From Hyphomicrobiales bacterium (GTDB lineage: Bacteria; Pseudomonadota; Alphaproteobacteria; Rhizobiales; Beijerinckiaceae), in NCBI GenBank assembly GCA_947455025.1, contig CANGLU010000031.1:1-32097 (forward strand): a stretch of DNA of 32,097 bases. The letters run 5' to 3'. Made by a program: the position numbers and the translations under genes. The stretch's first letter is position 1; the number at the start of each line of letters is the position of its first letter. Positions 26,401 through 32,097 of this stretch are shown here, piece after piece. The notes beneath the pieces are model-generated. The model was not told where the DNA came from, did not search any database, and was given only the letters and a program-made list of their open reading frames with translations.

Positions 26401-26429
26401 TTGTCGAGTGGCGAATGTTCGCCTATAAG
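26401..26429 (+). promoter_or_regulatory. Sigma70-type promoter for tRNA-Glu
   Basis: TTGTCG (26401-26406), a 17-base spacer and TATAAG (26424-26429) lie 17 bases before the mature tRNA 5' end, the usual arrangement for a stable-RNA promoter. Confidence 0.6.
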
Positions 26430-26446
26430 CGCCCGACCTTGACTAT

Positions 26447-26522
26447 GCGCCCTTCGTCTAGCGGTCTAGGACGTCGCCCTTTCACGGCGAAAACACGGGT
26501 TCGATTCCCGTAGGGCGCGCCA
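26447..26522 (+). tRNA. tRNA-Glu, anticodon TTC
   Basis: The acceptor arms GCGCCCT (26447-26453) and AGGGCGC (26512-26518) pair perfectly, followed by discriminator G and an encoded CCA (26520-26522). The anticodon stem TCGCC/GGCGA encloses the loop CTTTCAC, which places TTC at 26481-26483. The T arm carries GGTTCGATTCC. A promoter lies just upstream. tRNA 3' ends of this kind are frequent island integration sites. Confidence 0.97.
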
Positions 26523-26735
26523 AGGATTTCAATGACTTAGCTGGACACTTAAGCCAATTATCCTGTTTGTACGGAAAATATACGGAAATTTGCCGCAGAC
26601 GTAACGCGGATTTGTTTGAACGACAGCGACGCATTGAAGGGCAGCCTCGCGGCCAAGCACAAGGCAGTTAAGCTTCAGACGGCGCAAGGTCTTAACGTCA
26701 CGTTGATTGGTCTAAACCGAACAAATGGCTTGCAG
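26523..26735. other. Non-coding stretch between tRNA-Glu and the IS element
   Basis: No convincing gene is seen here. A short direct repeat TACGGAAA occurs at 26570-26577 and 26581-26588, similar in layout to arm-type sites of tyrosine integrases, but no integrase gene is present. One frame is open from about 26553 into the IS end (ending in ...NRTNGLQ) without a plausible start. It may be a relic cut by the IS insertion. Confidence 0.4.
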
Positions 26736-26794
26736 TGAATAGCCCCTAGATTTGTAGACGCCTTCTTCCCTAAATTTGAGGCAAGGAGGCCAAG

Positions 26795-27067
26795 ATGGCT
26801 AAGGTACATTTTACGGACGAGTTCAAGCGGGATGCCGTGGCGCAAATTGTCGAGCGCGGCTATTCGGCAGCCGAGGTTTCGAAGCGGCTAGGCGTCAGCC
26901 AGCACTCGCTTTACGAGTGGAAGAAGAAGTTTTCGGGTCCCAAGGGCTTAGCTGAGGATACTCGCGACGCCGAGATCAGACAGCTGAAGCGCGAACTGGC
27001 TCGGGTTACCGAAGAACGTGACATCTTAAAAAAAGCCACAGCGTATTTCGCCAAGGATGCCAAGTGA
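26795..27067 (+). CDS. IS3-family transposase OrfA
   Basis: The 90-residue protein has an N-terminal helix-turn-helix of the transposase IS3/IS911 type (FTDEFKRDAV, then AAEVSKRLGVSQHSLYEWKK) that binds the IS ends. A C-terminal leucine-zipper-like helix (EIRQLKRELARVTEERDILKKA) serves for multimer formation. The ATG follows AAGGAGG. Its stop overlaps the GTG start of orfB, and an A7 run at 27028-27034 allows the usual -1 frameshift. The gene appears intact. Confidence 0.93.
   Translation: MAKVHFTDEFKRDAVAQIVERGYSAAEVSKRLGVSQHSLYEWKKKFSGPKGLAEDTRDAEIRQLKRELARVTEERDILKKATAYFAKDAK
27028..27034 (+). other. Programmed -1 frameshift site of the IS3 element
   Basis: A run of seven A residues is read as TTA AAA AAA in the orfA frame and fits the A-AAA-AAA slippery heptamer. 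A -1 slip here leads, without a stop, into the orfB frame, giving an OrfAB fusion, which is the active transposase in this family. Confidence 0.7.
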
Positions 27068-27687
27068 GATACGCGTTTATCGCCGAGCATCGCAGCCAGT
27101 TTTCCGCTCGAGTGATGTGCAGGTGCCTGCAAGTCCATCCGAGCGGCTATTATGCTTGGCAGAAGGCTCCGCTCAGCAATCGGGCGCAGGAAGATCACCG
27201 ACAGATCGAACTCATCCGTAAAGCATGGGCGGACAGCGGTAAGGTTTATGGCTATCGGAAGTTGCACGATGATCTGTGTGATCAGGGCGAAACGTGCTGC
27301 CCGAACCGCGTTGCGAGGCTAGCAAAACTTGCTGGTATCAAAGCGCAAATCGGATACAAGCGCCATCCTGGTCATTACGGTGGCAAGCCTTCTCTCGTCG
27401 TCGACAATACGCTCGATCGTCAATTCGATGTCGAAGAGCCGGATCAGTTTTGGGTAACCGATATTACCTATATCAAAACACTTGAAGGCTTTGCTTATCT
27501 TGCTGTCGTGATTGATCTCTTCTCACGAAGAGTGATCGGCTGGTCATTGCAGAGCCGCCCGACAACCGAGCTCGTTCTGCAAGCCTTGTTGGCTGCGGTA
27601 TGGCGTCGGAAGCCAAAGCATAGAGTTGTTGTCCACTCCGATCAGGGATCACAGTTTACCAGCATGGATTGGTCGGCCTTATTTTGA
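27064..27687 (+). pseudogene. IS3-family transposase OrfB, C-terminally truncated
   Basis: The 207-codon frame encodes the HTH_21 region (about 40-95) and most of the DDE integrase core. The first catalytic Asp is at 133 (WVTDITYIK) and the second at 193 (HSDQGSQFTS). The sequence departs from the family after TSMDW, so the segment with the third catalytic residue (Glu, about 35 residues later) and the C terminus are missing. Complete OrfB proteins are about 270-290 residues. The last few residues and the stop derive from adjoining DNA. The start is GTG at 27064, overlapping orfA by four bases. An active transposase cannot be made from this copy. Confidence 0.88.
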
Positions 27688-27821
27688 CCGGTTTTCTTCC
27701 ACCCGACGAGCGGGTTTCCTATGGTAGGCCGGTAGGCGTTGCGATTGGGCATGATCAGAAATCGCTTCTCGTTGCTGACGACGTAGGCGATGCTATTTGG
27801 CGGGTTACTGACACTTATTAG
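27681..27821 (+). pseudogene. C-terminal remnant of a PQQ-dependent sugar (sorbosone-type) dehydrogenase
   Basis: After the IS junction one frame reads about 46 codons to TAG at 27819-27821. It contains LTGFLPPDERV, YGRPVGVAIG and SLLVADDVGDAIWRVT. This is the characteristic C-terminal end of soluble beta-propeller dehydrogenases of the PQQ glucose/L-sorbosone dehydrogenase type, whose full length exceeds 400 residues. There is no start codon or signal peptide, and everything before this end has been lost or replaced by the IS. It lies immediately upstream of the pqq operon, so a PQQ-using enzyme was once encoded next to the cofactor genes. Confidence 0.82.
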
Positions 27822-27902
27822 GGGGGCCAGATAGAGGTACGTATTGTTTCGTATTCAATCCTAAACTCTCGTTTGCTGGCCGTTTCGGACTAAATTATTT
27901 AG

Positions 27903-27930
27903 GTGACACCGATCGTAAAACTGGTATATT
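27903..27930 (+). promoter_or_regulatory. Sigma70-type promoter for the pqq operon
   Basis: GTGACA (27903-27908), a 16-base spacer and TATATT (27925-27930) match the consensus at five of six positions in each box. Transcription would begin near 27937, giving pqqA a leader of about 32 bases. Confidence 0.5.
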
Positions 27931-27968
27931 TAGCGAGTCTTGCGGTCAAAAAATTGGAGGAACACATC

Positions 27969-28046
27969 ATGGCTTGGACAACACCAGTAGTTTCTGAAGT
28001 CTGCGTCGGCATGGAAGTGACGAGCTATTCTTCAGCAGAAATTTGA
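27969..28046 (+). CDS. pqqA: PQQ precursor peptide PqqA
   Basis: The 25-residue peptide MAWTTPVVSEVCVGMEVTSY plus SSAEI is the ribosomal substrate from which PQQ is built. Glu16 and Tyr20 in the E-V-T-S-Y motif are the residues cross-linked by PqqE and released as the PQQ skeleton. GGAGG lies eight bases before the ATG. The sequence closely resembles the PqqA of Methylobacterium (VGMEVTSY core), but it ends right after AEI, a few residues earlier. It is the first gene of pqqABCDE and is separated from pqqB by a strong hairpin. Confidence 0.96.
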   Translation: MAWTTPVVSEVCVGMEVTSYSSAEI

Positions 28047-28056
28047 TCTTTTTGTT

Positions 28057-28103
28057 AATATTCAGGGGGCCATGAAGGATTTATCATGGGTTCCCTGAAT
28101 ATT
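28057..28103 (+). promoter_or_regulatory. Long hairpin between pqqA and pqqB enclosing the pqqB start
   Basis: The perfect 11-base arms AATATTCAGGG (28057-28067) and CCCTGAATATT (28093-28103) enclose a second perfect stem, CCATGA (28070-28075) with TCATGG (28084-28089). The apical 8-base loop contains the pqqB ribosome binding site AGGA, and the pqqB ATG (28086) lies in the inner stem. The fold should limit pqqB translation or readthrough relative to pqqA, which is needed in much larger amounts. There is no T run, so a classical terminator is unlikely. Confidence 0.7.
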
Positions 28104-28997
28104 TATGTTTTAGGATCTGCGGCCGGCGGTGGAGTTCCTCAATGGAATTGCCGCTGTCCGGTCTGCTCCCTTTATTGGGCTGGAGATCATCGCGTTCAGG
28201 CGCGCAGCCAATCATCCATAGCTGTATCAGCCGATAATGAGCGTTGGTTACTTATAAACGCCTCACCTGATTTACGGCAACAAATCTTAACGAGCCAAGT
28301 TTTGCAGCCCCGCGAAGGCGCTCGGCATAGTCCCATTAAAGCTGTCATACTGACAAATGCGGATGTCGACCATATTGCGGGCCTTTTGGTTCTCAGAGAG
28401 CGTCAAGCCTTTACAGTTTATGCAACGGGGCAAAATCAGGCCATTTTGGCTGAAAATTCTGTCTTTAATGTATTAGCATCTGAAGTCGTCAAGCGCTCAA
28501 CGATAAATATGGATGAATTTTTCGACACTGACATCGGCTTGAAAGTGCGGCCGTTTTCTGTCCCGGGCAAAGTAGCTTTGTTTATGGAGCGCGGCGAGGA
28601 TACCAAAATCGGCGACGTAACAGAAACCACGATCGGGCTTGAAATTACGTCAGGCGGCAAAAGGTTGGTCTATATTCCAGGATGCGCCGAAATTAATGAA
28701 ACAGTTCGTTCCATTGCCTCTGGCGCTGATTTACTGCTCTATGATGGCACCACCTACACGGATGATGAAATGCCCAAACTTGGTCTTTCTCAAAAAACTG
28801 CCCGTCGAATGGGACATACGCCGATTACAGGACCGGGCGGGTCGCTCAGAGCATTTGATGAGCTTTCTATTGGTCAAAAGGCCTATATTCATATCAATAA
28901 TACCAATCCTATTTTAATCGACGGCTCCGACGAGCACCAAACAGTGATAGCTGCTGGATGGACGGTAACCCGCGATGGGACAATGTTTTCGCTATGA
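28086..28997 (+). CDS. pqqB: PQQ biosynthesis protein PqqB
   Basis: The 303-residue protein has a metallo-beta-lactamase fold. The N-terminal YVLGSAAGGGVPQWNC and the zinc-binding cysteines Cys22, Cys24 and Cys27 (NCRCPVC) are PqqB hallmarks. The metal site NADVDHIAG (91-99) is the modified family motif. PqqB is an iron-dependent hydroxylase that acts on the tyrosine-derived ring during PQQ assembly. AAGGA precedes the ATG, and both lie within a hairpin. Its stop overlaps the pqqC start (ATGA). Length is normal. Confidence 0.96.
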   Translation: MGSLNIYVLGSAAGGGVPQWNCRCPVCSLYWAGDHRVQARSQSSIAVSADNERWLLINASPDLRQQILTSQVLQPREGARHSPIKAVILTNADVDHIAGLLVLRERQAFTVYATGQNQAILAENSVFNVLASEVVKRSTINMDEFFDTDIGLKVRPFSVPGKVALFMERGEDTKIGDVTETTIGLEITSGGKRLVYIPGCAEINETVRSIASGADLLLYDGTTYTDDEMPKLGLSQKTARRMGHTPITGPGGSLRAFDELSIGQKAYIHINNTNPILIDGSDEHQTVIAAGWTVTRDGTMFSL

Positions 28998-29725
28998 CTA
29001 AATTTATGACACCCGAAGAGTTTGAAGCAGCACTGCGCCATATTGGTGCAACGCGTTATCATAGCCTGCATCCTTTTCATAAAATGCTTCACGGTGGCCA
29101 ATGCACTATAACGCAAGTGAAGGCTTGGGCGTTAAACCGCTATTATTATCAAAGTTCGATTCCAATTAAGGATGCGGTCGTGTTGTCGCGGTTTCGTGAT
29201 CGCGGCATTCGTCTTGAATGGCGACACCGGATTGAAGACCATGATGGCCAAATTGGTGGCGAGGGTGGTATTGAAAGATGGCTTCAACTGACAGATGGAT
29301 TGGGCTTTGAGCGACGCTATGTTGAATCATGCGACGGCATTCTGCCAGCCACGCGATTTGCGGTTGATGCATATGTCCATTTTGTCGGCGAAAAAACACC
29401 CCTTGAGGCGATTGCATCTTCGTTAACGGAGCTGTTTGCCCCAGGCCTCCATGAACAACGTATTTCCGGCATGCTCGAACACTACGACTTTATCAATCCG
29501 TCCGTTATGACCTATTTTCAGCGCCGTTTAGAGCAGGCGCCTCGCGATGCCAATTTTGCCCTTACTTATGTGAAAGAGCACGCCCAAACGCCAAAGGAAC
29601 AAAAGGCTGTGATGGAAGCGCTCACTTTTAAATGCAATGTACTATGGGCGCAATTGGACGCGCTTTACTCGGCCTATGTTGAACCGGGTCGTATCCCACC
29701 CGGCGCATGGGATCCTGAAGCATGA
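28994..29725 (+). CDS. pqqC: Pyrroloquinoline-quinone synthase PqqC
   Basis: The 243-residue helical enzyme carries out the last step, ring closure and eight-electron oxidation of the intermediate AHQQ to PQQ with oxygen and without a metal. Typical segments are RYHSLHPFHKMLHGG, LNRYYYQ, and HYDFINP followed by the FKCNVLW region. The ATG at 28994 (MTKFMTPEEF) overlaps the pqqB stop by four bases; an upstream in-frame ATG at 28958 lies inside pqqB and is unlikely. Its own stop overlaps pqqD (ATGA). In Methylobacterium pqqC and pqqD are fused; here they are separate. Confidence 0.97.
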   Translation: MTKFMTPEEFEAALRHIGATRYHSLHPFHKMLHGGQCTITQVKAWALNRYYYQSSIPIKDAVVLSRFRDRGIRLEWRHRIEDHDGQIGGEGGIERWLQLTDGLGFERRYVESCDGILPATRFAVDAYVHFVGEKTPLEAIASSLTELFAPGLHEQRISGMLEHYDFINPSVMTYFQRRLEQAPRDANFALTYVKEHAQTPKEQKAVMEALTFKCNVLWAQLDALYSAYVEPGRIPPGAWDPEA

Positions 29726-30009
29726 CCGAATTGCATAATATGTTGTCCACCTCGATCCCTAAATTCCCGCGTGGAGTGCGTTTAAAGCACGACGAAGCAC
29801 GTCAAGAATGGGTCTTGCTCGCGCCTGAGCGGTTGATCAAATGTGACCCAATTGCTGCCGCCGTTCTACAGCTATGTGATGGTAAGCGAAGCCTTTCAGA
29901 GATTGTGAAACTGCTCGCTAGTCAATTTAACGCAGACGCTGCCATTATTGAACGCGACGTTACAGCCTTATTACAAGGCCTATCTGATAAAAAAATGGTG
30001 CAGATGTAA
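29722..30009 (+). CDS. pqqD: PqqA-binding chaperone PqqD
   Basis: The 95-residue protein is a RiPP recognition element that binds the PqqA peptide and presents it to the radical-SAM enzyme PqqE. Recognisable are FPRGVRLKHDEARQEWVLLAPE (split around residues 15-36) and the wHTH-like DGKRSLSEIVKLLA followed by ERDVTALLQGL. The ATG overlaps the pqqC stop. PqqE starts two bases after its stop, so the two partners are translated next to each other. Confidence 0.96.
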   Translation: MTELHNMLSTSIPKFPRGVRLKHDEARQEWVLLAPERLIKCDPIAAAVLQLCDGKRSLSEIVKLLASQFNADAAIIERDVTALLQGLSDKKMVQM

Positions 30010-30011
30010 AT

Positions 30012-31124
30012 ATGGAAATCCCAACTCCATCGACCATTGGCCTTCCGATCGGCTTGCTCGCTGAGCTAACCCATCGGTGTCCATTGGCTTGCCCTTATTG
30101 CTCCAATCCCGTGGCACTTGAGGGCCGAAACACGGAACTCTCCACCGAGGGTTGGAAACGAGTCTTTTCTGAAGCTGCGAAGCTCGGTATTTTACAGGTC
30201 CATTTATCGGGCGGAGAGCCTGCAGCGCGCCGGGATATTGTCGAACTTGTGCAACATTGTGCATCTGTTGGACTTTACACCAACCTCATTACTTCGGGGA
30301 TTGGCGTTACAGAAAAACTGATTAGCGAATTGGCGGAAGCTGGCCTCGACCATATACAGCTTTCTATTCAAGATTCGGACGCGGAATCCGCTGATAAAAT
30401 TGCAGGCTATAAAGGTGCATTTGCTAAAAAAAAGATCGTTGCTGGCTGGATAAAAGCAGCGGAATTTCCACTGACCGTCAACGCGGTTATGCATCGCGCT
30501 AATATTGCACGGTCGGCAGCAATGGTTGAACTCGCGATTGAACTCGGCGCGAGCCGCGTCGAAATCGCGCACACCCAATATTATGGCTGGGCTTTACCTA
30601 ATCGTGCCGCGCTAATGCCTAGCCGCACCGAGACTGAGACGGCGGTGGCGGAAATTGATGCTTTAAGAAAGCGCCATCACGGGGAAATCGTCATTGACCT
30701 TGTTATCCCGGATTATCATGCAACCTATCCCAAGGCGTGCATGGGTGGATGGGCAAAACAATTCATCAATGTGACGCCATCAGGTAAAGTAATACCGTGC
30801 CACGCATCTGAGACAATCCCAGGCTTAGAGTTTTGGAATGTAACCGAACATACTCTGAGTGATATTTGGTATTCGTCCCCAGCCTTTAATGCCTATCGAG
30901 GTATCGCCTGGATGCCTGAACCCTGCCGCAGTTGTGACAGGCGCGAGATTGATTTTGGAGGTTGTCGTTGTCAGGCATTTGCCATTTTGGGAGATGCCAA
31001 TGCTACTGATCCAGCCTGCCATCGATCACCTCATCACGCACTTATGACAGATATCGCCGAAGTAGACTCTAATGGAGCAATTGGTGACTATCTTTATCGA
31101 AAATTTCCGGCGAACGTCGCTTAG
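30012..31124 (+). CDS. pqqE: PqqA peptide cyclase PqqE (radical SAM)
   Basis: The 370-residue enzyme forms the carbon-carbon bond between Glu16 and Tyr20 of PqqA. The radical SAM cluster motif CPLACPYC has Cys23, Cys27 and Cys30. HLSGGEPAARRD follows as the SAM-binding segment. The C-terminal SPASM region carries further cysteines for auxiliary clusters (IPCHASE, CRSCDRREIDFGGCRCQ and DPACHRSPHH). Length is typical. It is the last gene of the operon; no pqqF or pqqG protease gene follows, so PqqA must be cut by a protease encoded elsewhere. A terminator hairpin follows at 31136. Confidence 0.97.
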   Translation: MEIPTPSTIGLPIGLLAELTHRCPLACPYCSNPVALEGRNTELSTEGWKRVFSEAAKLGILQVHLSGGEPAARRDIVELVQHCASVGLYTNLITSGIGVTEKLISELAEAGLDHIQLSIQDSDAESADKIAGYKGAFAKKKIVAGWIKAAEFPLTVNAVMHRANIARSAAMVELAIELGASRVEIAHTQYYGWALPNRAALMPSRTETETAVAEIDALRKRHHGEIVIDLVIPDYHATYPKACMGGWAKQFINVTPSGKVIPCHASETIPGLEFWNVTEHTLSDIWYSSPAFNAYRGIAWMPEPCRSCDRREIDFGGCRCQAFAILGDANATDPACHRSPHHALMTDIAEVDSNGAIGDYLYRKFPANVA

Positions 31125-31135
31125 TGAAAATATAA

Positions 31136-31161
31136 AAAAGGGAGCCATTACGCTCCCTTTT
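31136..31161 (+). terminator. Rho-independent terminator after pqqE
   Basis: AAAAGGGAGC and GCTCCCTTTT form a perfect 10-base stem around a six-base loop, ending in a T run. Because it also has an A run on the other side, it can serve the convergent transporter gene as well. Confidence 0.85.
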
Positions 31162-31185
31162 CCCTAATCTCGCTGACGAAGCCTC

Positions 31186-32097
31186 TTATCCGAAGATCTT
31201 CACCGCGCTTTGCAGCGTGATCCACACGCCCCAAAGGATCGGGATGCCGACAGATAGCCAGGCAAGTGCGGCCTTTGTATCAAGCCCGCCTTTGCCGATG
31301 CCGAAGGAGCCGGTCGTCACACCGGCGGTCGCTGACTTCGACTGCAAAGCTTTCACTTCCGCCTCGCTCATGAACCATTTCGGGGCGACCGGCTTAATCA
31401 GCATATTAGCGATGAAGCCGATAACCAGCAGGGCCGCAAGCACATAGAAAATGAGATCATAAACATTGCTGCGCGGCATGCCCTCGGCAACACGGGTATC
31501 GTGGAGATAATTCACGATCACCGGACCAAGGATCCCCGCCGTGGACCATGCTGTCAGCAAACGTCCATGGATAGCGCCCACAAACTGTGTGCCAAACATA
31601 TCCGCGAGATAGGCAGGTATCGTGGCAAAGCCGCCACCATACATGGATGCGATCACACAGAAGAAGGCAGCAAACAGGCCAAGCTGACCAAGTCCTGCCA
31701 ATGTCGTTAATCCGGCATAGCAAATAAAGCCAAGTACGAAAAAGGCGACATAGGTCATCTTCCGGCCAATCGCGTCCGACAGCGAAGCCCAGAAGAACCG
31801 TCCGCCAATGTTGAACAGCGAGAAGATGCCGACAAAGCCGCCACCAATCGCCGCCGCGGTTACTTTCTGCGCGTCGGTGAATTGCATAAAGCCCACGCTG
31901 GCATCGCCAAACAAACGGCCGCCAAAGGTCTCTTGCAACATGCTGGATGCGGCACCGATAATGCCGATACCGGCCGACACATTCATGCACAGCACAATCC
32001 AGATGAGCCAGAACTGAGGGGTCTTATGCGCGTCTTTCAGATGCACATGGCCCGTTGTGATCATCGCATTGGCAGAAGCAGGTGGCGGCGTCCAGCC
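31186..32097 (-). CDS. Oxalate/formate antiporter (OFA) family MFS transporter, C-terminal part
   Basis: The frame is open to the right window edge, so the 5' part lies outside; an ATG at 32064 is internal. The visible 304 residues include the OFA-type linker ending HVHLKDAHKTPQFWLIW and at least six membrane segments with AGIGIIGAASSMLQE and NIGGRFFWASLSDAIGRK, the MFS loop motif. The C terminus has a further hydrophobic segment (AALAWLSVGIPILWGVWITLQSAVK), as in extended OFA proteins. Substrates in the family are small carboxylates such as oxalate or formate, but this one cannot be specified. It converges with the pqq operon. Confidence 0.9.
   Translation of the reverse strand, partial: GWTPPPASANAMITTGHVHLKDAHKTPQFWLIWIVLCMNVSAGIGIIGAASSMLQETFGGRLFGDASVGFMQFTDAQKVTAAAIGGGFVGIFSLFNIGGRFFWASLSDAIGRKMTYVAFFVLGFICYAGLTTLAGLGQLGLFAAFFCVIASMYGGGFATIPAYLADMFGTQFVGAIHGRLLTAWSTAGILGPVIVNYLHDTRVAEGMPRSNVYDLIFYVLAALLVIGFIANMLIKPVAPKWFMSEAEVKALQSKSATAGVTTGSFGIGKGGLDTKAALAWLSVGIPILWGVWITLQSAVKIFG

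Larger units (their letters stand above)
26736..27680 (+). mobile_element. IS3-family insertion sequence, right end missing
   Basis: The left end TGAATAGCCCCTAGA at 26736 has the TGAA..GCCCC form of IS3-family terminal repeats. It is followed by orfA and orfB with a -1 frameshift site. No matching right repeat is found. The orfB reading frame loses homology around 27675, and the sequence passes into a dehydrogenase remnant. The element is therefore truncated and probably immobile. The exact junction lies between about 27672 and 27686. Confidence 0.85.

Noticed and set aside
26553-26738. Short open frame between tRNA-Glu and the IS as a real gene or integrase fragment
   Set aside because: It has no plausible start or ribosome binding site, its end is created by the IS, and no integrase motif is readable.

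Overview
The window reads as chromosomal DNA of an alphaproteobacterium, most likely a member of the Hyphomicrobiales (Rhizobiales). The grounds are the alphaproteobacterial type of ribosomal protein S4, the block of aminotransferase, homoserine dehydrogenase and class II fructose bisphosphatase, a class I PHA synthase, an Anbu peptidase cluster, and a PqqA peptide close to the Methylobacterium type. By eye, GC is in the mid-to-upper fifties over most of the window and lower in the pqq block.

Positions 1-5130 (minus strand) hold housekeeping genes: the 5' part of rpsD with a structured leader, then murI, a TrmJ-like RNA methyltransferase and a PdxA/PdxA2 dehydrogenase (the last three chained by 4-base overlaps), an EamA transporter, a TerC-family protein and a small unknown protein.

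Positions 5235-12938 (minus) are the most intriguing resident block. In transcription order they encode a NylB-like serine hydrolase, a circularly permuted ATP-grasp protein, an alpha-E protein, a transglutaminase-like protein, a tail-anchored small protein, the proteasome-like peptidase Anbu, an N-acetylglucosamine kinase and NagA. Anbu, kinase and NagA are joined by ATGA overlaps. The ATP-grasp/alpha-E/transglutaminase/Anbu set is a known cluster of unknown physiological role; its coupling to amino-sugar salvage here is a useful clue.

Positions 13061-16332 (plus) encode a Kir-type potassium channel, an aldehyde dehydrogenase and a short-type ArgC, followed by a 115-base mosaic palindromic intergenic repeat. 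Positions 16469-20531 (minus) encode GlpX, homoserine dehydrogenase, an AlaC-like aminotransferase and a small lipoprotein. Positions 20678-25291 (plus) encode class I PHA synthase, a fumarylacetoacetase-family enzyme and RecJ, and they face an EamA transporter on the minus strand.

From 26401 the character changes. A tRNA-Glu(TTC) with its own promoter is followed by a short stretch of non-coding DNA. Next comes an IS3-family element that has its left end but lacks its right end, fused to the last 45 or so codons of a PQQ-dependent sugar (sorbosone-type) dehydrogenase. A complete pqqABCDE operon follows, with its own promoter, a striking hairpin that folds up the pqqB start site, and a rho-independent terminator. 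The operon makes the cofactor PQQ: PqqA is the peptide substrate, PqqD its chaperone, PqqE the radical-SAM cross-linker, PqqB a hydroxylase and PqqC the final oxidase. The tRNA, the IS scar, the gene remnant and the lower GC suggest an acquired and rearranged segment. The window ends inside an oxalate/formate antiporter-family transporter on the minus strand.
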